Positions 1 to 10,038 of a stretch of DNA of 64,000 nucleotides are shown piece by piece. The first letter of the stretch is position 1; the number at the start of each line of letters is the position of its first letter. A program made the translations under genes and the position numbers. Under the pieces are notes generated by a model. It was not told where the DNA came from. It made no database searches and was given only the letters and a program-made list of their open reading frames with translations. The DNA comes from Ailurus styani (taxonomy: Eukaryota; Chordata; Mammalia; Carnivora; Ailuridae). The stretch is from assembly GCA_002007465.1 (NCBI GenBank), contig LNAC01000137.1, positions 2,460,556 to 2,524,555 of the forward strand, given 5' to 3'.

Positions 1-189
1 TTAAGCGTCTGCCTTTGGCTCAGGTCACAGTCTTGGGGTCCTGGGATTGAGCCCAGCGGCAGGTGGTGGGCTCCCTGCTCAGTGGGGAATCTGCACCCCC
101 ACCCCGGCCTAGTGCTCTCTTTTGGACATGTGCTTTCTCCCTCTCTCTCTCAAATAAATAGATAAAATCTTAAAAAAAAAAAAAAAAAA
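1..189 (+). mobile_element. CAN-SINE, 5'-truncated by window edge
   Basis: The body matches the carnivore tRNA-Lys-derived SINE: TTAAGCGTCTGCCTTTGGCTCAGG, a CT-rich tract, AAATAAATAGATAAAATCTT and poly(A). The head lies before the window. It carries a C-rich interruption (CACCCCCACCCC) in the middle. It inserted next to an L1M fragment. Confidence 0.93.
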
Positions 190-199
190 GAGAGAGAGC

Positions 200-357
200 C
201 CAAAGAGATGTCACAACTAAATACAATATGTGTTCTTTAGTTAGGATGTTCTTGATCAAAACAAAACAAAATATAAGACATTATTGGGACAATTTGGGAC
301 ATTTGAATATGGACTGTATGGTGGATAATATAGCATCCCTGTTAAATTTCCCAAATA
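200..357 (+). mobile_element. L1M 3'-region fragment, left part
   Basis: The stretch with ATGTCACAACTAAATACAAT and GACATTATTGGGACAATTTG resembles the 3' untranslated part of old mammalian L1M elements. It resumes at 966 after an inserted LTR, giving AATTATATTATGATTATG and later ACAAAATAAAAAGTT at 1608-1626. Family assignment is from memory of the consensus. Confidence 0.5.
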
Positions 358-606
358 TGACAAAGACTCTCTCTTTTGATTGAACTTGAGTCAAGCTTCT
401 CTGAGTCCTCTTTCTGACTATGCCCCTGACCTTGGGCTCTGTCCTTGGCACATCAAGTATAGTTTTAGCAAGAGTCCTGCTGGGTCATTATATGGAAAAT
501 CTCCCATCCATCTGGTGACTCTTGATATCTGATTAAATTCGTCATCCCTTACTTTCTATATCTCATCACCCTGGCCTGCTTTGAGCAAAAATCCGATCAT
601 TCAGTT

Positions 607-611
<5 letters not shown>

Positions 612-640
<29 letters not shown>
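612..640. repeat. (TA)n microsatellite
   Basis: About 14 TA units sit immediately before the poly(T) of the SINE at 641-750, so it probably grew from the A-rich tail of that SINE. Confidence 0.9.
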
Positions 641-654
<14 letters not shown>

Positions 655-750
655 AAGTAATCACTACACCCAACATGGGGTTCAGACTCATGATCTGGAG
701 ATCAAGGGTTGCATATTTTACCAACTGACCAACTGAGCCAATCAGGTACC
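641..750 (-). mobile_element. Short old CAN-SINE
   Basis: Poly(T), then AAGTAATCACTACACCCAAC, CATGGGGTTCAGACTCATGA and GACCAACTGAGCCAATCAGG: the reverse complement of the short SINE form that lacks the CT-rich tract. It lies inside the LTR at 358-965. Confidence 0.85.
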
Positions 751-965
751 TTCCATCACTGGATTTAGCCACAATCTCTCTGATGTTTTAATTTTCCATC
801 AACTGACATTCACCCTGCTTCTTCCTTATAAATTCCCATTTGTCTTTGTTAAAATTGGAGTTGAGCTCAATCCCTCTCCTATATCACAAAACCCCATCAT
901 AGTAGTTCTCCCTGAATAAAGTCTGCCTTATCGTCTTGAACAGGTGTCATGAATAATTTTTTTCA

Positions 966-1305
966 AGTGTAATAATTATATTATGATTATGAAGAAGATA
1001 TCATTGTTCTTAGGAGATGCGGGCTGAAATACTTAGAAGTGTCATGAAGTCTGCCACTAACCTGTTAATAATTTAGCAAATACTTATACATATATGTGTA
1101 TATATAGATGTGTGTGTATGTGCTCTCTCTATATATACACATATATACATATGTGTGTGTATGTTATATGTATAAATGTGTATACGTGGGAATAGAGAAA
1201 GACACAGAGAACAAGAGAGAGAGCATATTTGGCAAAATGTCAACAATTAAATGAATCTAGGATGAGTATTCATATTTACAATTCTTACAAGTTTTCTGGT
1301 TTTTA
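966..1305 (+). mobile_element. L1M 3'-region fragment, middle part, with TA/TG repeat
   Basis: ATTATATTATGATTATGAAG and GGCAAAATGTCAACAATTAAATG fit an old L1M 3' untranslated region. A mixed (TA)n/(TG)n tract at 1084-1183 sits in the middle. The element continues after two SINEs at 1597-1640 and ends in ACAAAATAAAAAGTT. Confidence 0.5.
1084..1183. repeat. TA/TG-rich microsatellite-like tract
   Basis: Alternating purine-pyrimidine runs (TATATGTGTATATATAGATG, TATATACACATATATACATA) over about 100 bases. It is a candidate polymorphic marker. Confidence 0.8.
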
Positions 1306-1312
1306 AATTTTT

Positions 1313-1469
1313 TTTTTTTTTTAGAGAGAGAGAGAATGAGAGAGAGAGCAGGAGCAGTGGGGAGGGACAGAGAGAGAGAGAGAAGCAGGCTCCCAGTCGA
1401 GTAGGGAGCCCAAGGACTCTGGGATCATGACCTGATCTGAAGGCAATCAACTGAGACACGCAGATGCCC
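1313..1469 (-). mobile_element. CAN-SINE
   Basis: Poly(T), a GA-rich tract, GCAGGCTCCC, GGGATCATGACCTGATCTGA and CAGATGCCCC give a minus-strand full-form SINE. The target motif CTGGTTTTTAAATTTT occurs before it (1296), after it (1470) and again after the next SINE (1597). Confidence 0.92.
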
Positions 1470-1487
1470 CTGGTTTTTAAAATTTTT

Positions 1488-1596
1488 TAAAAGATTTTAT
1501 TTTTAAGTAATCTCTACACCCAATGTGGAGTTTGAACTTACAACCCCAGGATTAAGAGTCAGTTGCATGCTCTATTGAGTGAACGAGTCGGTACCT
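1488..1596 (-). mobile_element. Short CAN-SINE
   Basis: AAAAGATTTTATTTTTAAGT, ATCTCTACACCCAATGTGGA and a degenerate head GAGTGAACGAGTCGGTACCT. It shares the insertion motif of the SINE at 1313-1469, so the two used the same site one after the other. Confidence 0.88.
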
Positions 1597-1790
1597 CTGG
1601 TTTTTAAATTTTACAAAATAAAAAGTTGGGGAAAATATTCTATTAACCTTTGAGTGGGAGAGGAGAAAGGTGTTAGAAGAAGAATTTTGCCAGGAAGACA
1701 GATAGCTATTGGGTTTCCCTACCTTGATATTTATTTATTTATTTTATTCTGACAAAAAACATGTAACATTAAATGTACCACCTCTGCCAT

Positions 1791-1870
1791 TTTTTAAAAG
1801 ATTTTATTTTTAAGTAATCTCTACATCCAACATGGGGCTTGAACTCACAACCCCGAGATCAAGAGCCACA
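1791..1870 (-). mobile_element. Short CAN-SINE, head missing
   Basis: TTTTTTAAAAGATTTTATTTTTAAGT, ACATCCAACATGGGGCTTGA and CCCCGAGATCAAGAGCCACA. The sequence returns to L1 (CCCTCCCTTCC) before the usual head GAGCCACCCAGG, so the head is lost. Confidence 0.85.
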
Positions 1871-2061
1871 TTCCCTCCCTTCCTTTCCCCCGAGCCCTCG
1901 ATAACCACTTTTCTACTTCCTGCTGCTCAATTTTGATTACCTTAGGTACCTCTTATAATTGGAATCATACAACATTTGTCCTTTTGTGACTGGCTTATTT
2001 CACTGGTATAATATCCTTGAGGTTCATCCATGTTGTAGTATATAACAGGATTTCCTTCTTT

Positions 2062-2261
2062 TTTTTTTTAAAGATTTTATTTATTTATCTCACAGAGGGA
2101 GAGAGATCACAAGGAGGCAGAGAGGCAGGCAGAGAGAGAGAGAGGAGGAAGCAGGCTCCCCGCTGAGCAGGGAGCCCTATGTGGGCCTCGATCCCAGGAC
2201 CCTGAGATCATGACCTGAGCCGAAAGCAGAGGCTTTAACCCACTGAGCCACCCAGGTGCCC
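2062..2261 (-). mobile_element. Young CAN-SINE with 16-bp TSD
   Basis: A complete minus-strand copy from poly(T) to CCACCCAGGTGCCC. The TSD CAGGATTTCCTTCTTT is at 2046-2061 and 2262-2277. It lies within L1M. Confidence 0.96.
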
Positions 2262-2451
2262 CAGGATTTCCTTCTTTAGAGCTGTGTAATATTCTATCAT
2301 ATGTATATATCATATTTTCTTTATCCATTTATCCATTGAAGGACATTTGGGTTGCTTCCACCTCTTGGCTACTATGAATAATGCTGCACTGAAAGTGAGT
2401 GTGCAAGTATCACTTCCCAGAAGTTGTATTTTGGTGTCATGTGGTAATTCT

Positions 2452-2596
2452 TTTTTTTTTTTTTCTTTTTTAAGTGAGTTCAAGCCTTGCTGAGTGTGGA
2501 GCCCAATGCAGGGCTTGGACTCATGACCCCAAGATAAGGACCTGACCTGAGATAAAGGGTCAGAGACTTAAACAACTGAGCCACCCAGGACCCCCT
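2452..2596 (-). mobile_element. Old CAN-SINE with short TSD
   Basis: Poly(T) with one C, then AGTGTGGAGCCCAATGCAGG, ACTCATGACCCCAAGATAAG and CTGAGCCACCCAGGACCCCC. The flanking motif TGGTAATTCT is at 2442-2451 and 2597-2606. It lies within L1M. Confidence 0.88.
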
Positions 2597-2980
2597 TGGT
2601 AATTCTATTTTTGATTTATTAAGGAATCTCCAGACTGTTTTCCATAGTGACAACATCATTTTACTTTCTCATAAACAGTGCACAAGGGTTCTAATTTCTC
2701 CATATTCTCACCAACACTTGTTTTTGTTATTTTGATAGTGGCCGTATTTCATTGTGGTTTTGATTTGCATGACTTATGATTAGTAATGTTAAGGATCTGT
2801 TCATATATTTCTTGGCCATTTGTGTATTTTCTTTGGAGAAATGTCTATTCAAGTCCTTTGCCCATTTAATTGAATTATCTGTTATTTTAATTGTTGAGTT
2901 GTTCTGGATATTATGGATATTAACCTCTTATCAGATACATGATTTGCAAATATTTTCTCCCTTTCTATAGGTTGATTTTT

Positions 2981-3165
2981 TTAAAGATTTTTTTTATTTA
3001 TATGACAGAGAGAGATTACAAGTAGGCAGAGAGGCAGGCAAAGAGAGAGGAGGAAGCAGGCTCCTCACTGAGCAGCGAGCCTGATGCAGGACTCGATCCC
3101 AGGACCCTGAGATCATGACCTGAGCCGAAGGCAGAGGCTTTAACTCACTGAGCCACCCAGGCACC
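2981..3165 (-). mobile_element. Young CAN-SINE
   Basis: A complete minus-strand copy ending CCACCCAGGCACCC. Flanks CTATAGGTTGATTTTT (2966) and CTATAGTTTGATTTTTT (3166) form a slightly diverged TSD. It lies within L1M. Confidence 0.94.
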
Positions 3166-3242
3166 CTATAGTTTGATTTTTTACTTTGTTTACTGTTTCC
3201 TTTGTTGCACAGAAGTTGTATAGTTTGATGTAGTCCCATTTG

Positions 3243-3443
3243 GGTTTTTTTTTTTTAGATTATTTATTTATTTATTTGACAGGGAGAGAGATCACAAATA
3301 GGTAGAGAGGAAGGCAGAGGGAGAGGGGGAAGCAGGCTCCCTACCGAGCAGGGAGCCTGATGTGGGGCTCGATCCCAGGACCCCGAGATCATGACCTGAG
3401 CCGAAGGCAGACGCTTAACCATCTGAGCCACCCAGGCGTCCCA
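3243..3443 (-). mobile_element. CAN-SINE with 15-bp TSD
   Basis: A complete minus-strand copy. The perfect TSD ATGTAGTCCCATTTG is at 3228-3242 and 3444-3458. Splicing it out restores continuous L1M sequence. Confidence 0.96.
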
Positions 3444-3689
3444 ATGTAGTCCCATTTGTCTATATTTACTTTGTTGCCTATGTTTTTGGTGTCATATCCA
3501 AGAAATCATTGCCAAATCCAAAGTCCTGAAGTTTTCCCCCTATGTTTTCTCCTAGAAGATTTGTAGTTTTGGGTCTTACATTTAGGTCTTTAATCCATTT
3601 TGAGTTAATTTTTGCATATGGTGTCTGTATAGGATCCAACTTCCTTATTTTGCATGTGGATATCCAGGTAGCTATTGGCTTTCAAAATT

Positions 3690-4989
3690 CTCTTTATTGA
3701 ATGCCTGGCAAAGATCTTATTATAATGTCATGATATGTTGCTTACTGCGGGTATGATAGTGGTCTTTTCTTTGTGGGCTTTTCAGTTTAAGTTGATAGGA
3801 AAAGTTATCTCAGTTTGATTATATAAAAAGAATGTGTGAATTTTCTCTGTAAATATATTTGACTATATAAGCAACAACTACATTCTTATACATCTTATAT
3901 ACCTGTAAAAGGAAAAAATCTGAGTAACTCTAAGAGCTCTCAGTAAATGCTAATTTAGAAAAGTCAGTTGGATAGAAAAAAACAATAGGAAGAAAGTAAT
4001 TTATTAGTTAATTTGCTTGCCCTGTATTAAGAGGGCTTTGCTTAGAAAAGCAATGTTGAAAACAAACTCATGTGCTAAGTATCTCTCTGGAAAAAAATAG
4101 ATGAACGTCTTAGGTAATAGGATAGTGGAAGATGGGACAAAACAAGAGGCATTTGGATTAATTGAATTAGTATCCTGTTGAATTTAAGAATATAGTGTCC
4201 TGCACGTGCACAGACATAGATCAATAGCAGATTTAGGGAAGCACTATTAGACTGCACCTGTTGGAGTCCTCAGTGAATCCAGTCCTTGTTTAAGGCTTCC
4301 AGTTGGAGCTGGCAGTTGTTGTAGGGATTAAATTATTTAAAGCCTTCAGCTGGCTGGTGTAGGCAAGCAGTAGCTTAGAAAACACTTAATCTATTTTTTA
4401 AAATCTGTTCCTAAGTTTGCTTTGCTTAGGCTGTAAGACTACATGCACCACCCACCTGCCACATTCTGGAATCTTTTTGTCAGAGAGTGTAAATTTATCC
4501 AAGGGGAAAAAAAAGATCTTTAAAGAATAGTCTACATTTTAATACGATATGCTTATTTTGAGCATAATTTATTTGTAATAAAGATTTTGCTAAGCAACTA
4601 AAGACCCATTGATCAAACTTATTTTCAAAAGGGAATTACCAAAGTACTTATTTCAACAATGATCTTTTAAGGTTTTATTTTTAATTATACTTGGAGGGGC
4701 TTTTGGTAACAATGCCCTGACCCTTTCAACAGGATCGTTTTTAAAAGACAGCTCCATATGTATTAAGTGATTTGGTAGTCCATTACAATGTATTTAACTT
4801 CTTTTTAGAAACTAGTATTACTTAATAAATAGCACTGTGCCTTGAAGTGACCTAACAAGGTGTTTGGATAAAACCTTCTGGATAATTCTGAGGCAAAGGA
4901 TTTACTAGGCAAACCTCTTATATATAATTAATCATTACGTAGAAGCCCAGTGAATTTTTTTCACTGATGAAACCTGCAAACAGCTTCTT
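3690..4989. other. Unique AT-rich DNA, no gene seen
   Basis: No repeat family, splice-bounded frame or RNA gene is recognisable. The longest open frame here (antisense, 4075-4257, 60 codons) has no supporting motif. Confidence 0.6.
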
Positions 4990-5006
4990 TCCTATGAGAA
5001 ATTTTT

Positions 5007-5202
5007 TTTTTTAAGATTTTATTTATTTATTTGACACAGAGAGAGAGATCAGATCACAAGTAGGCAGAGAGGCAGGCAGAGAGAGAAGGAAGCAGGCTCC
5101 CTGCTCAGCAGGGAGCCGGATGGGGGCCTCGATTCCAGGATCCTGAGATCATGACCTGAGCCGAAGGCAGAGGCTCTAACCCACTGAGCCACCCAGGCGC
5201 CC
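5007..5202 (-). mobile_element. Young CAN-SINE with 17-bp TSD
   Basis: A complete minus-strand copy. The perfect TSD TCCTATGAGAAATTTTT is at 4990-5006 and 5203-5219. It carries a small GATCAGATCA duplication in the first third. Confidence 0.97.
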
Positions 5203-5300
5203 TCCTATGAGAAATTTTTAGTCTAGTTTGGGCCTGTATTGTTTGTTAGATGCATGATAGATGAGATTAATACATTTCCAAAATAAAGAACTATGTTTCT

Positions 5301-5512
5301 TTTTCTTTTTTTTAAAGATTTTATTTATTTATTTCACAGAGGGAGAGAGATCACAAGGAGGCAGAGAGGCAGGCGGTGGGGGGGGAAGCAGGCTCCCCGC
5401 TGAGCAGGAAGCCCGATGGGGGCCTGGATCCCAGGACCCTGAGATCATGACCTGGAGATCATGACCTGAGCCGAAGGCAGAGGCTTTAACCCACTGAGCC
5501 ACCCAGGCGCCC
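5301..5512 (-). mobile_element. Young CAN-SINE with internal 14-bp tandem duplication
   Basis: A complete minus-strand copy with a perfect 15-bp TSD, AAGAACTATGTTTCT, at 5286-5300 and 5513-5527. The segment GAGATCATGACCTG is present twice in tandem (about 5442-5469), which is not the norm for this SINE. Confidence 0.97.
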
Positions 5513-5699
5513 AAGAACTATGTTTCTGACATCATTCACTGTCCAGAGATCTTTCCTGGCTGTCTCTGAAATAATAAAACTGTTATTTCTCCAAATTGCT
5601 GGATATGGAATAGAATCACTATGGTGGGTGTATACTCCTATTTTCCTGAAATTTGTGTATAGAGTTTTTGAAACAGAAAAAAAACCCAATGAAATAAAA

Positions 5700-7469
5700 T
5701 AAAGTATTGAATGTAAAAGTCTAAACTTTTTAGATTACAGGTTTCAAGATATCTTACTTCTAGAGCTAACACAGTTTGTCACCTTCTTTCTTTTTTAGAA
5801 CTTTTCATTACTTTATTTTTAGAAGCTTATTTTGGATGATAAGATGAAGACCAAAATTTAGATATATAGCAGAGGAAGAAAATCAATTTAGGACAAACTG
5901 CCTCTTAAATAGAGAAAATAAATGAACCTATTCTAGTGCAATTTCTTACTTGGCTGCAAGGATTACTGCCCCCCCACCCCCGGAAAAAAAGTAGAATATG
6001 ATTTTATGCCAAATGGCGGCAACCTTTGAAGAGTCAACTTGGGCAAATCAAACCAAATAACCTAAACACTCACACCAGCTACGCTATCATGATTTTTATT
6101 TAACTAATTTTATTCAATCAGGCAGTTTCATATTTTCTCCCACGTGGTTGCTTTAAAAATGTTATCATTGGGCCCTATCCCAGAACCTCTTGGGCAAGGC
6201 TGTCAAGAAGTGCCAGCTCCATTCCCATTTCTAGGCCACCTCCCTCGGAGCCTCTTTCTTGCTTTCAGCAGGCTCCCTAGGGATTCGGCTCTCCTTCCTC
6301 TACTCCTCACAGCTGTCTCCGCCTGCTCTATTTCCTGGGTTTCCTCCCCCACCCCATCCCACCTAAAACTGGTTGTGGTCTGACCCACTTTCTTTAGCTA
6401 CCCTCCTTCCTTTCTGTCTCTGAAAATAAGTATGAAGCCTGTTTACACCCTAAGGGAACAAAGTCCTCGGAGGAACCTACAATCCAGCTGTCTCTGCCTT
6501 TGTCATAAACACATAAACACATCCATCAAGCCTCACGTGGCCGACTTCCCCTTAGAATCTCTAAAGCAAGGAACCAGTGTGTTTCTGTAACTTCTCCTTC
6601 AGCGATTTTGCCTTTCAGCGAGGACCGCTTTCCCTACAGAGGCGGCTTACTGAGTCCACAAGGATTGTTGGCATGAAATAGTTCCACCATAAAATCCCGG
6701 CCTGCTACCGCCCAGGGGGGCTGTTGAATGGCGTCAGAAGGGAAGCAGCCCCCTTCGCTTGGTGGCCTTGGACACTTTACAGTCATTTAGGGTCACTAGC
6801 CTGGGCTCTCTAGGCATCTGAGTCTTCCCTTCCTGCCTTAGGTTTTTCTTGGCTGAATGCTTATCAAGATCAGCCACTTATGTCTATAAATTTCTAGTGT
6901 GTACTATTAAAAAAGTACTATCTGGAGTAGGTCGGAGCCTTGACTTTCCATATATAAGATAGGTAAACATGACCCTCTCCACATGGGTTGAACTTTTAAC
7001 TCTTTGACTCTTGTCACCACACTCACACCCACACCAGAGGCCACTGGTAACCATCTGTGGCCACCGCCTGATCTCTTCACTCAGGTAAGGATTCAAGATC
7101 TCTTCCTTTCGTCTGCTTTGCACATCTCGCATATTAGCTCTCCTCCAGTCCCAAGCTGATTGAATTTGCTTTCTGGCTTTCTCTTATCTTTCCCCATTTG
7201 GATTTAATGATCAGGTTTCCTAATTTTTTTCCTGGGAACTGACCTGGTAACTCCACAGAATACTGCCTCTGGCGATTTCCTTGGACACAACAGGCAAATT
7301 AGATTAACTCCCTTCAAGAGCAGGAGGCCTGTTGTAGTTCTCTTATTCACAGTGCCAGAATGGTGTCCTCTGGGGGTGGTGTGCACTCATCATCAATTTT
7401 CTTTAATGATGAGGGTGTGGAAGATTATGGCTTTGACAACTAGTTCTGCTGTAAGAAAGCATTCCATTT
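5700..7469. other. Unique DNA, moderately GC-rich in 6150-7400
   Basis: No repeat was recognised. Around 6600-6780 the sequence is richer in GC and includes several CpGs (TACCGCCCAGG, AATGGCGTCAG). Open frames of 60-82 codons occur on both strands (for example 6144-6383 plus, 6884-7132 minus), but none has a recognisable domain or convincing splice context. Confidence 0.55.
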
Positions 7470-7573
7470 AATGAGCACTGAGAAATGTATGGATTGTTGA
7501 ATCGTTATATAGTACACCTGGAACTAACCTAACGCTCTATGTTAATTATACCAGATTTTTTTTAAAATGAAAA
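7470..7573 (+). mobile_element. L1 3'-end fragment
   Basis: ATGAGCACTGAGAAATGTAT, GTACACCTGGAACTAACCTAA and TATGTTAATTATACCAG followed by an A-rich stretch match the terminal 3' UTR of carnivore L1 elements. The same tail recurs at 16970, 49500 and 56400. Confidence 0.75.
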
Positions 7574-7635
7574 AAGAAAAAAGCACTTCATAAGTATTTA
7601 TCCTTGCAGTGGTGTGATAGACTTAAAATCAGCCT

Positions 7636-7893
7636 ACAGGGGGACAGTGTGGTGTAGTGTCCATGATCATGAACTCTGGAGCCAGACTTCCCGTGTTCAA
7701 ATCTGTCACTTTCTAGCTATGCAACTTTGGCCAAGTTACTTGGCTTCTCTAGGCTTCAGTTTCCTCACCTGTAACCTGGGTGTAATGACAATATTTACTT
7801 CCTAGGGATGTTATGATGATTAAATGAGTTAACATTATTAATGAACTTAGAACTGTGTCTGACACATTATAGGCACAAAACTGTTTATTAATT
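7636..7893 (+). mobile_element. MIR (tRNA-derived mammalian SINE)
   Basis: The central MIR core is clear: CATGAACTCTGGAGCCAGAC, CTAGCTATGCAACTTTGGCC, TTCAGTTTCCTCACCTGTAA, GATGATTAAATGAGTTAACA, followed by an L2-like tail. It is nearly full length (about 258 bp). Confidence 0.92.
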
Positions 7894-7911
7894 AGACAAA
7901 AAGAGATTTTT

Positions 7912-8105
7912 TAAAAAGATTTTATTTATTTATTTGTTAATGAGAGAGAGTACAAGCAGGGGGAGCAGTGGGCAGAGCAGGTAGAAGGAGAAACAGGCTC
8001 CCTGATGAGCAAGGAGCCTGATGTGGGACTCGATCCCAAGACCCTTGGGTCATGGCCTGAACTGGAAGGCAGAGGCTTAACTAACTGAGCCACCAGGTGT
8101 CCTTC
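7912..8105 (-). mobile_element. CAN-SINE with 18-bp TSD
   Basis: A complete minus-strand copy. The TSD AGACAAAAAGAGATTTTT is at 7894-7911 and 8106-8123. A 15-bp part of the motif recurs a third time at 8352-8366, after the next SINE. Confidence 0.96.
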
Positions 8106-8123
8106 AGACAAAAAGAGATTTTT

Positions 8124-8351
8124 ATTTTATTTTATTTTGAAGGAAATTGCCATATACTTTTTAAAGAAAAGATTTTATTTATTTATTTGACAGAGAGATA
8201 GCACAAGGAGGGGGAGCGGCAGAGGGAGAGGGAGAAGCAGGCTCCCCGTTGAGCGGGGACAACCCCTCCCTCAATGTGGGGCTCGATCTCAGGACCCATC
8301 ATGACCTGAGCTCAAGGCAGATGCTAAACTGATTGAGCCACCCAGGCATCC
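8124..8351 (-). mobile_element. CAN-SINE re-using the same target, with extra tail sequence
   Basis: The SINE body runs from AAAGATTTTATTTATTTATT to GAGCCACCCAGGCATCCC. Between the left TSD copy (8109-8123) and the body lie about 45 bases, including a TTTTA repeat and GAAGGAAATTGCCATATACT. In SINE orientation these sit after the normal AAATCTT end. They may be 3'-transduced sequence. The TSD CAAAAAGAGATTTTT is also at 8352-8366. Confidence 0.9.
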
Positions 8352-8699
8352 CAAAAAGAGATTTTTAAAATAAATAATTGATCTACTTCTACCCTCCTAG
8401 GTAGTACTAAAATATCATTTGAAACAGGTGGAAAATGTTTTTATGTGGCTCAGCCAAGTTCCAGAATGAATTTTATTGTAATTGCTTTGCTTAATACTGA
8501 ATGTTTTCAGTTTTAACTTTCAATCACTAATGACAATCATCTAGTGGATAACTGTGATGTGTATTGCTCTAAAACTTAGTGATGAGGGTCTTTTTTCTTT
8601 TTCACAAAGTTTCTCTAAAATGGAAATATCTTTCACATAACATTTTAAAAGTGTGTTTATTTAAGTATAGTCGAAACAAAGTGTTTTAAAATTTTTTGT
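8352..8699. other. Unique AT-rich DNA
   Basis: No repeat or coding signal was recognised between two SINEs. Confidence 0.55.
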
Positions 8700-8712
8700 A
8701 CATTTTTTCTTT

Positions 8713-8921
8713 TCTTTTTTTTTTTAAAGATTTTATTTATTCATTTGACACAGAGAGAGAGATTGCAAGTAGGCAGAGAGGCAGGCAGAGAGAGAGGAGA
8801 GAGGAGGAAGCAGGCTCCCCGCTGAGCAGAGAGCCCAATGTGGGCCTCGATCCCAGGACCCTGAGATCATGACCTGAGCCGAAGGCAGCAGCTTTAACCC
8901 ACTGAGCCACCCAGGCACCCA
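8713..8921 (-). mobile_element. Young CAN-SINE with 14-bp TSD
   Basis: A complete minus-strand copy. TACATTTTTTCTTT is at 8699-8712 and 8922-8935. Confidence 0.96.
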
Positions 8922-8949
8922 TACATTTTTTCTTTATAGATTAAGACTT

Positions 8950-9175
8950 TCTAATATATTGACGGCACCCTAAAAGGGAATGATTAAAATAAATCCTGTT
9001 ATATCCTTTAAATGGTCTACTATGCAGCTGTTTAGAAGAATGCAGTAAATCCGTATATACTACTATGGAACAGCCACCCAGCTCTATTATGATAAAAAAG
9101 GAAAGCGTAGAACAGTATGTATGGTATGTACACATATGTGCATTCACTCAGAGTGCATACACTCAGAATAAGGTA
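8950..9175 (+). mobile_element. Probable L1M/HAL1 3'-region fragment
   Basis: GGGAATGATTAAAATAAATCC, CTACTATGCAGCTGTTTAGAAG and AGAACAGTATGTATGGTATG resemble the region after ORF2 in old L1M elements (compare 25560-25770 and 28010-28250). It is diverged. Confidence 0.45.
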
Positions 9176-9259
9176 TAAATAAAAAACTTCATTCTTTCCC
9201 TTTGCTATCCCTTTAAACTTGGAGGAAATCTTGTGAGAGGTCATAACCTTTTTGGTCAC

Positions 9260-10029
9260 CCTTAGGAAAAAAAATTAAAAGTCCCCTGAGCGCTTCAGTT
9301 TCCCATGTTAGTTTCATTTCTGTAATTAAGTTGGCCACTCCAGTGAAATAACTGAAACTCCAAGCCTCAGGAAATCAGAGTTCAGTTCTGCTCTGAGCCT
9401 GAGGAAAGAGGCAGGTGGGAAACCTTCTTGGCTCCTCAGCCTTGGTCTTCCCCTGCCTCTCCCCTGCTTCTCTAAACTCCTCCAGCTCCTCCAGTTTTGA
9501 AAGAAGAGGGAAAAGGTAAGAGATGGGAAAGGTCATACCTGACTGACAATCAGGTGATTCTAGTTGGGGCCTTTTAGGAATAGCAGATTCTGGTTCCAAT
9601 TCTTGATCTCCTCTATGGTTTTCTCAGAGATCCCCCAATTAGCAAGCTCCAGTTGCAATTCCTGGGAAGTGGTTCAGGCTTTTCTCTGGCACGCCAACCC
9701 TACACTTCTAACCCTCAGCCCGTGGATGGCTGGGGACGACACACTCTCTCTCTGTCTCTCTCTCGGGGTCTCATGTCCCTCGAGGCAGCCCAATTGGGTA
9801 ATGTCATTTTTAAGCCAATTTCAACCTGGTTTTTGCCCCCCAATCCACTTAATCCTCACGTCAATGCAGCTCACTCCCAGGAAAGCTTAGCCTCTTGGTT
9901 CTCTGCCTCTTTGGGCTTACAGACGTAGCTTCTCACCTTAAACCTCCCAGCTACTCATCAGATACCATTCCATCATGTCCCCCAAACTCCGAGGGATGTT
10001 ATCTAGCCCAGCCCTAGAAGGGGTCCCTT
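9260..10029. other. Unique DNA, no gene seen
   Basis: A CT-rich stretch (9420-9480) and a short CT tract (9742-9762) are present. An open frame on the plus strand (9564-9890, about 108 codons) lacks an ATG at its first codon and has no recognisable domain, so I do not call it. Confidence 0.55.
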
Positions 10030-10038
10030 TGAAGGCTT

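Larger units (their letters stand above)
358..965 (+). mobile_element. Ancient solo LTR of an endogenous retrovirus
   Basis: The element starts TGACAAAG and ends TTTTTTTCA, so it has TG...CA ends. An AATAAA polyadenylation signal lies at 915-920, followed by a short U5-like stretch, which sets the plus orientation. It splits an L1M fragment and is itself split by a (TA)n tract and a SINE (612-750). No clear TSD remains, so it is old. No internal retroviral genes are present. Confidence 0.55.
1740..3690 (-). mobile_element. L1M 3' UTR and ORF2 3' end, fragmented by SINEs
   Basis: The plus strand reads the antisense of a LINE-1. It includes AATCATACAACATTTGTCCT, CTTGAGGTTCATCCATGTTG, GTTGCTTCCACCTCTTGGCT, TTTGCAAATATTTTCTCCCT and CAAGAAATCATTGCCAAATC. 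The order runs from the 3' UTR (left) into ORF2 (right), so the element is on the minus strand. Five SINEs interrupt it (1791, 2062, 2452, 2981 and 3243), three of them with TSDs of 15-16 bp. It stops abruptly near 3675 at GGATATCCAGGTA. No open frame survives. Confidence 0.88.

Noticed and set aside
2107..2328. Open frames of 60-140 codons encoding a recurring peptide ([27 protein letters not shown]), for example here and at 3264-3455, 8733-8918, 19866-20237 and 25997-26257
   Set aside because: They are readings of CAN-SINE copies in the same frame; the shared peptide is the repeat, not a protein family.
9300..9365. Interferon-response-like TTTC/GAAA phrases (AGTTTCATTTC, TGAAATAACTGAAACT)
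   Set aside because: Spacing does not fit the ISRE consensus, and the region shows no other promoter feature.
9564..9928. Overlapping 108- and 91-codon frames on the plus strand
   Set aside because: The 108-codon frame lacks an ATG at its first codon. Neither shows a domain or splice context, and the composition is like the surrounding DNA.
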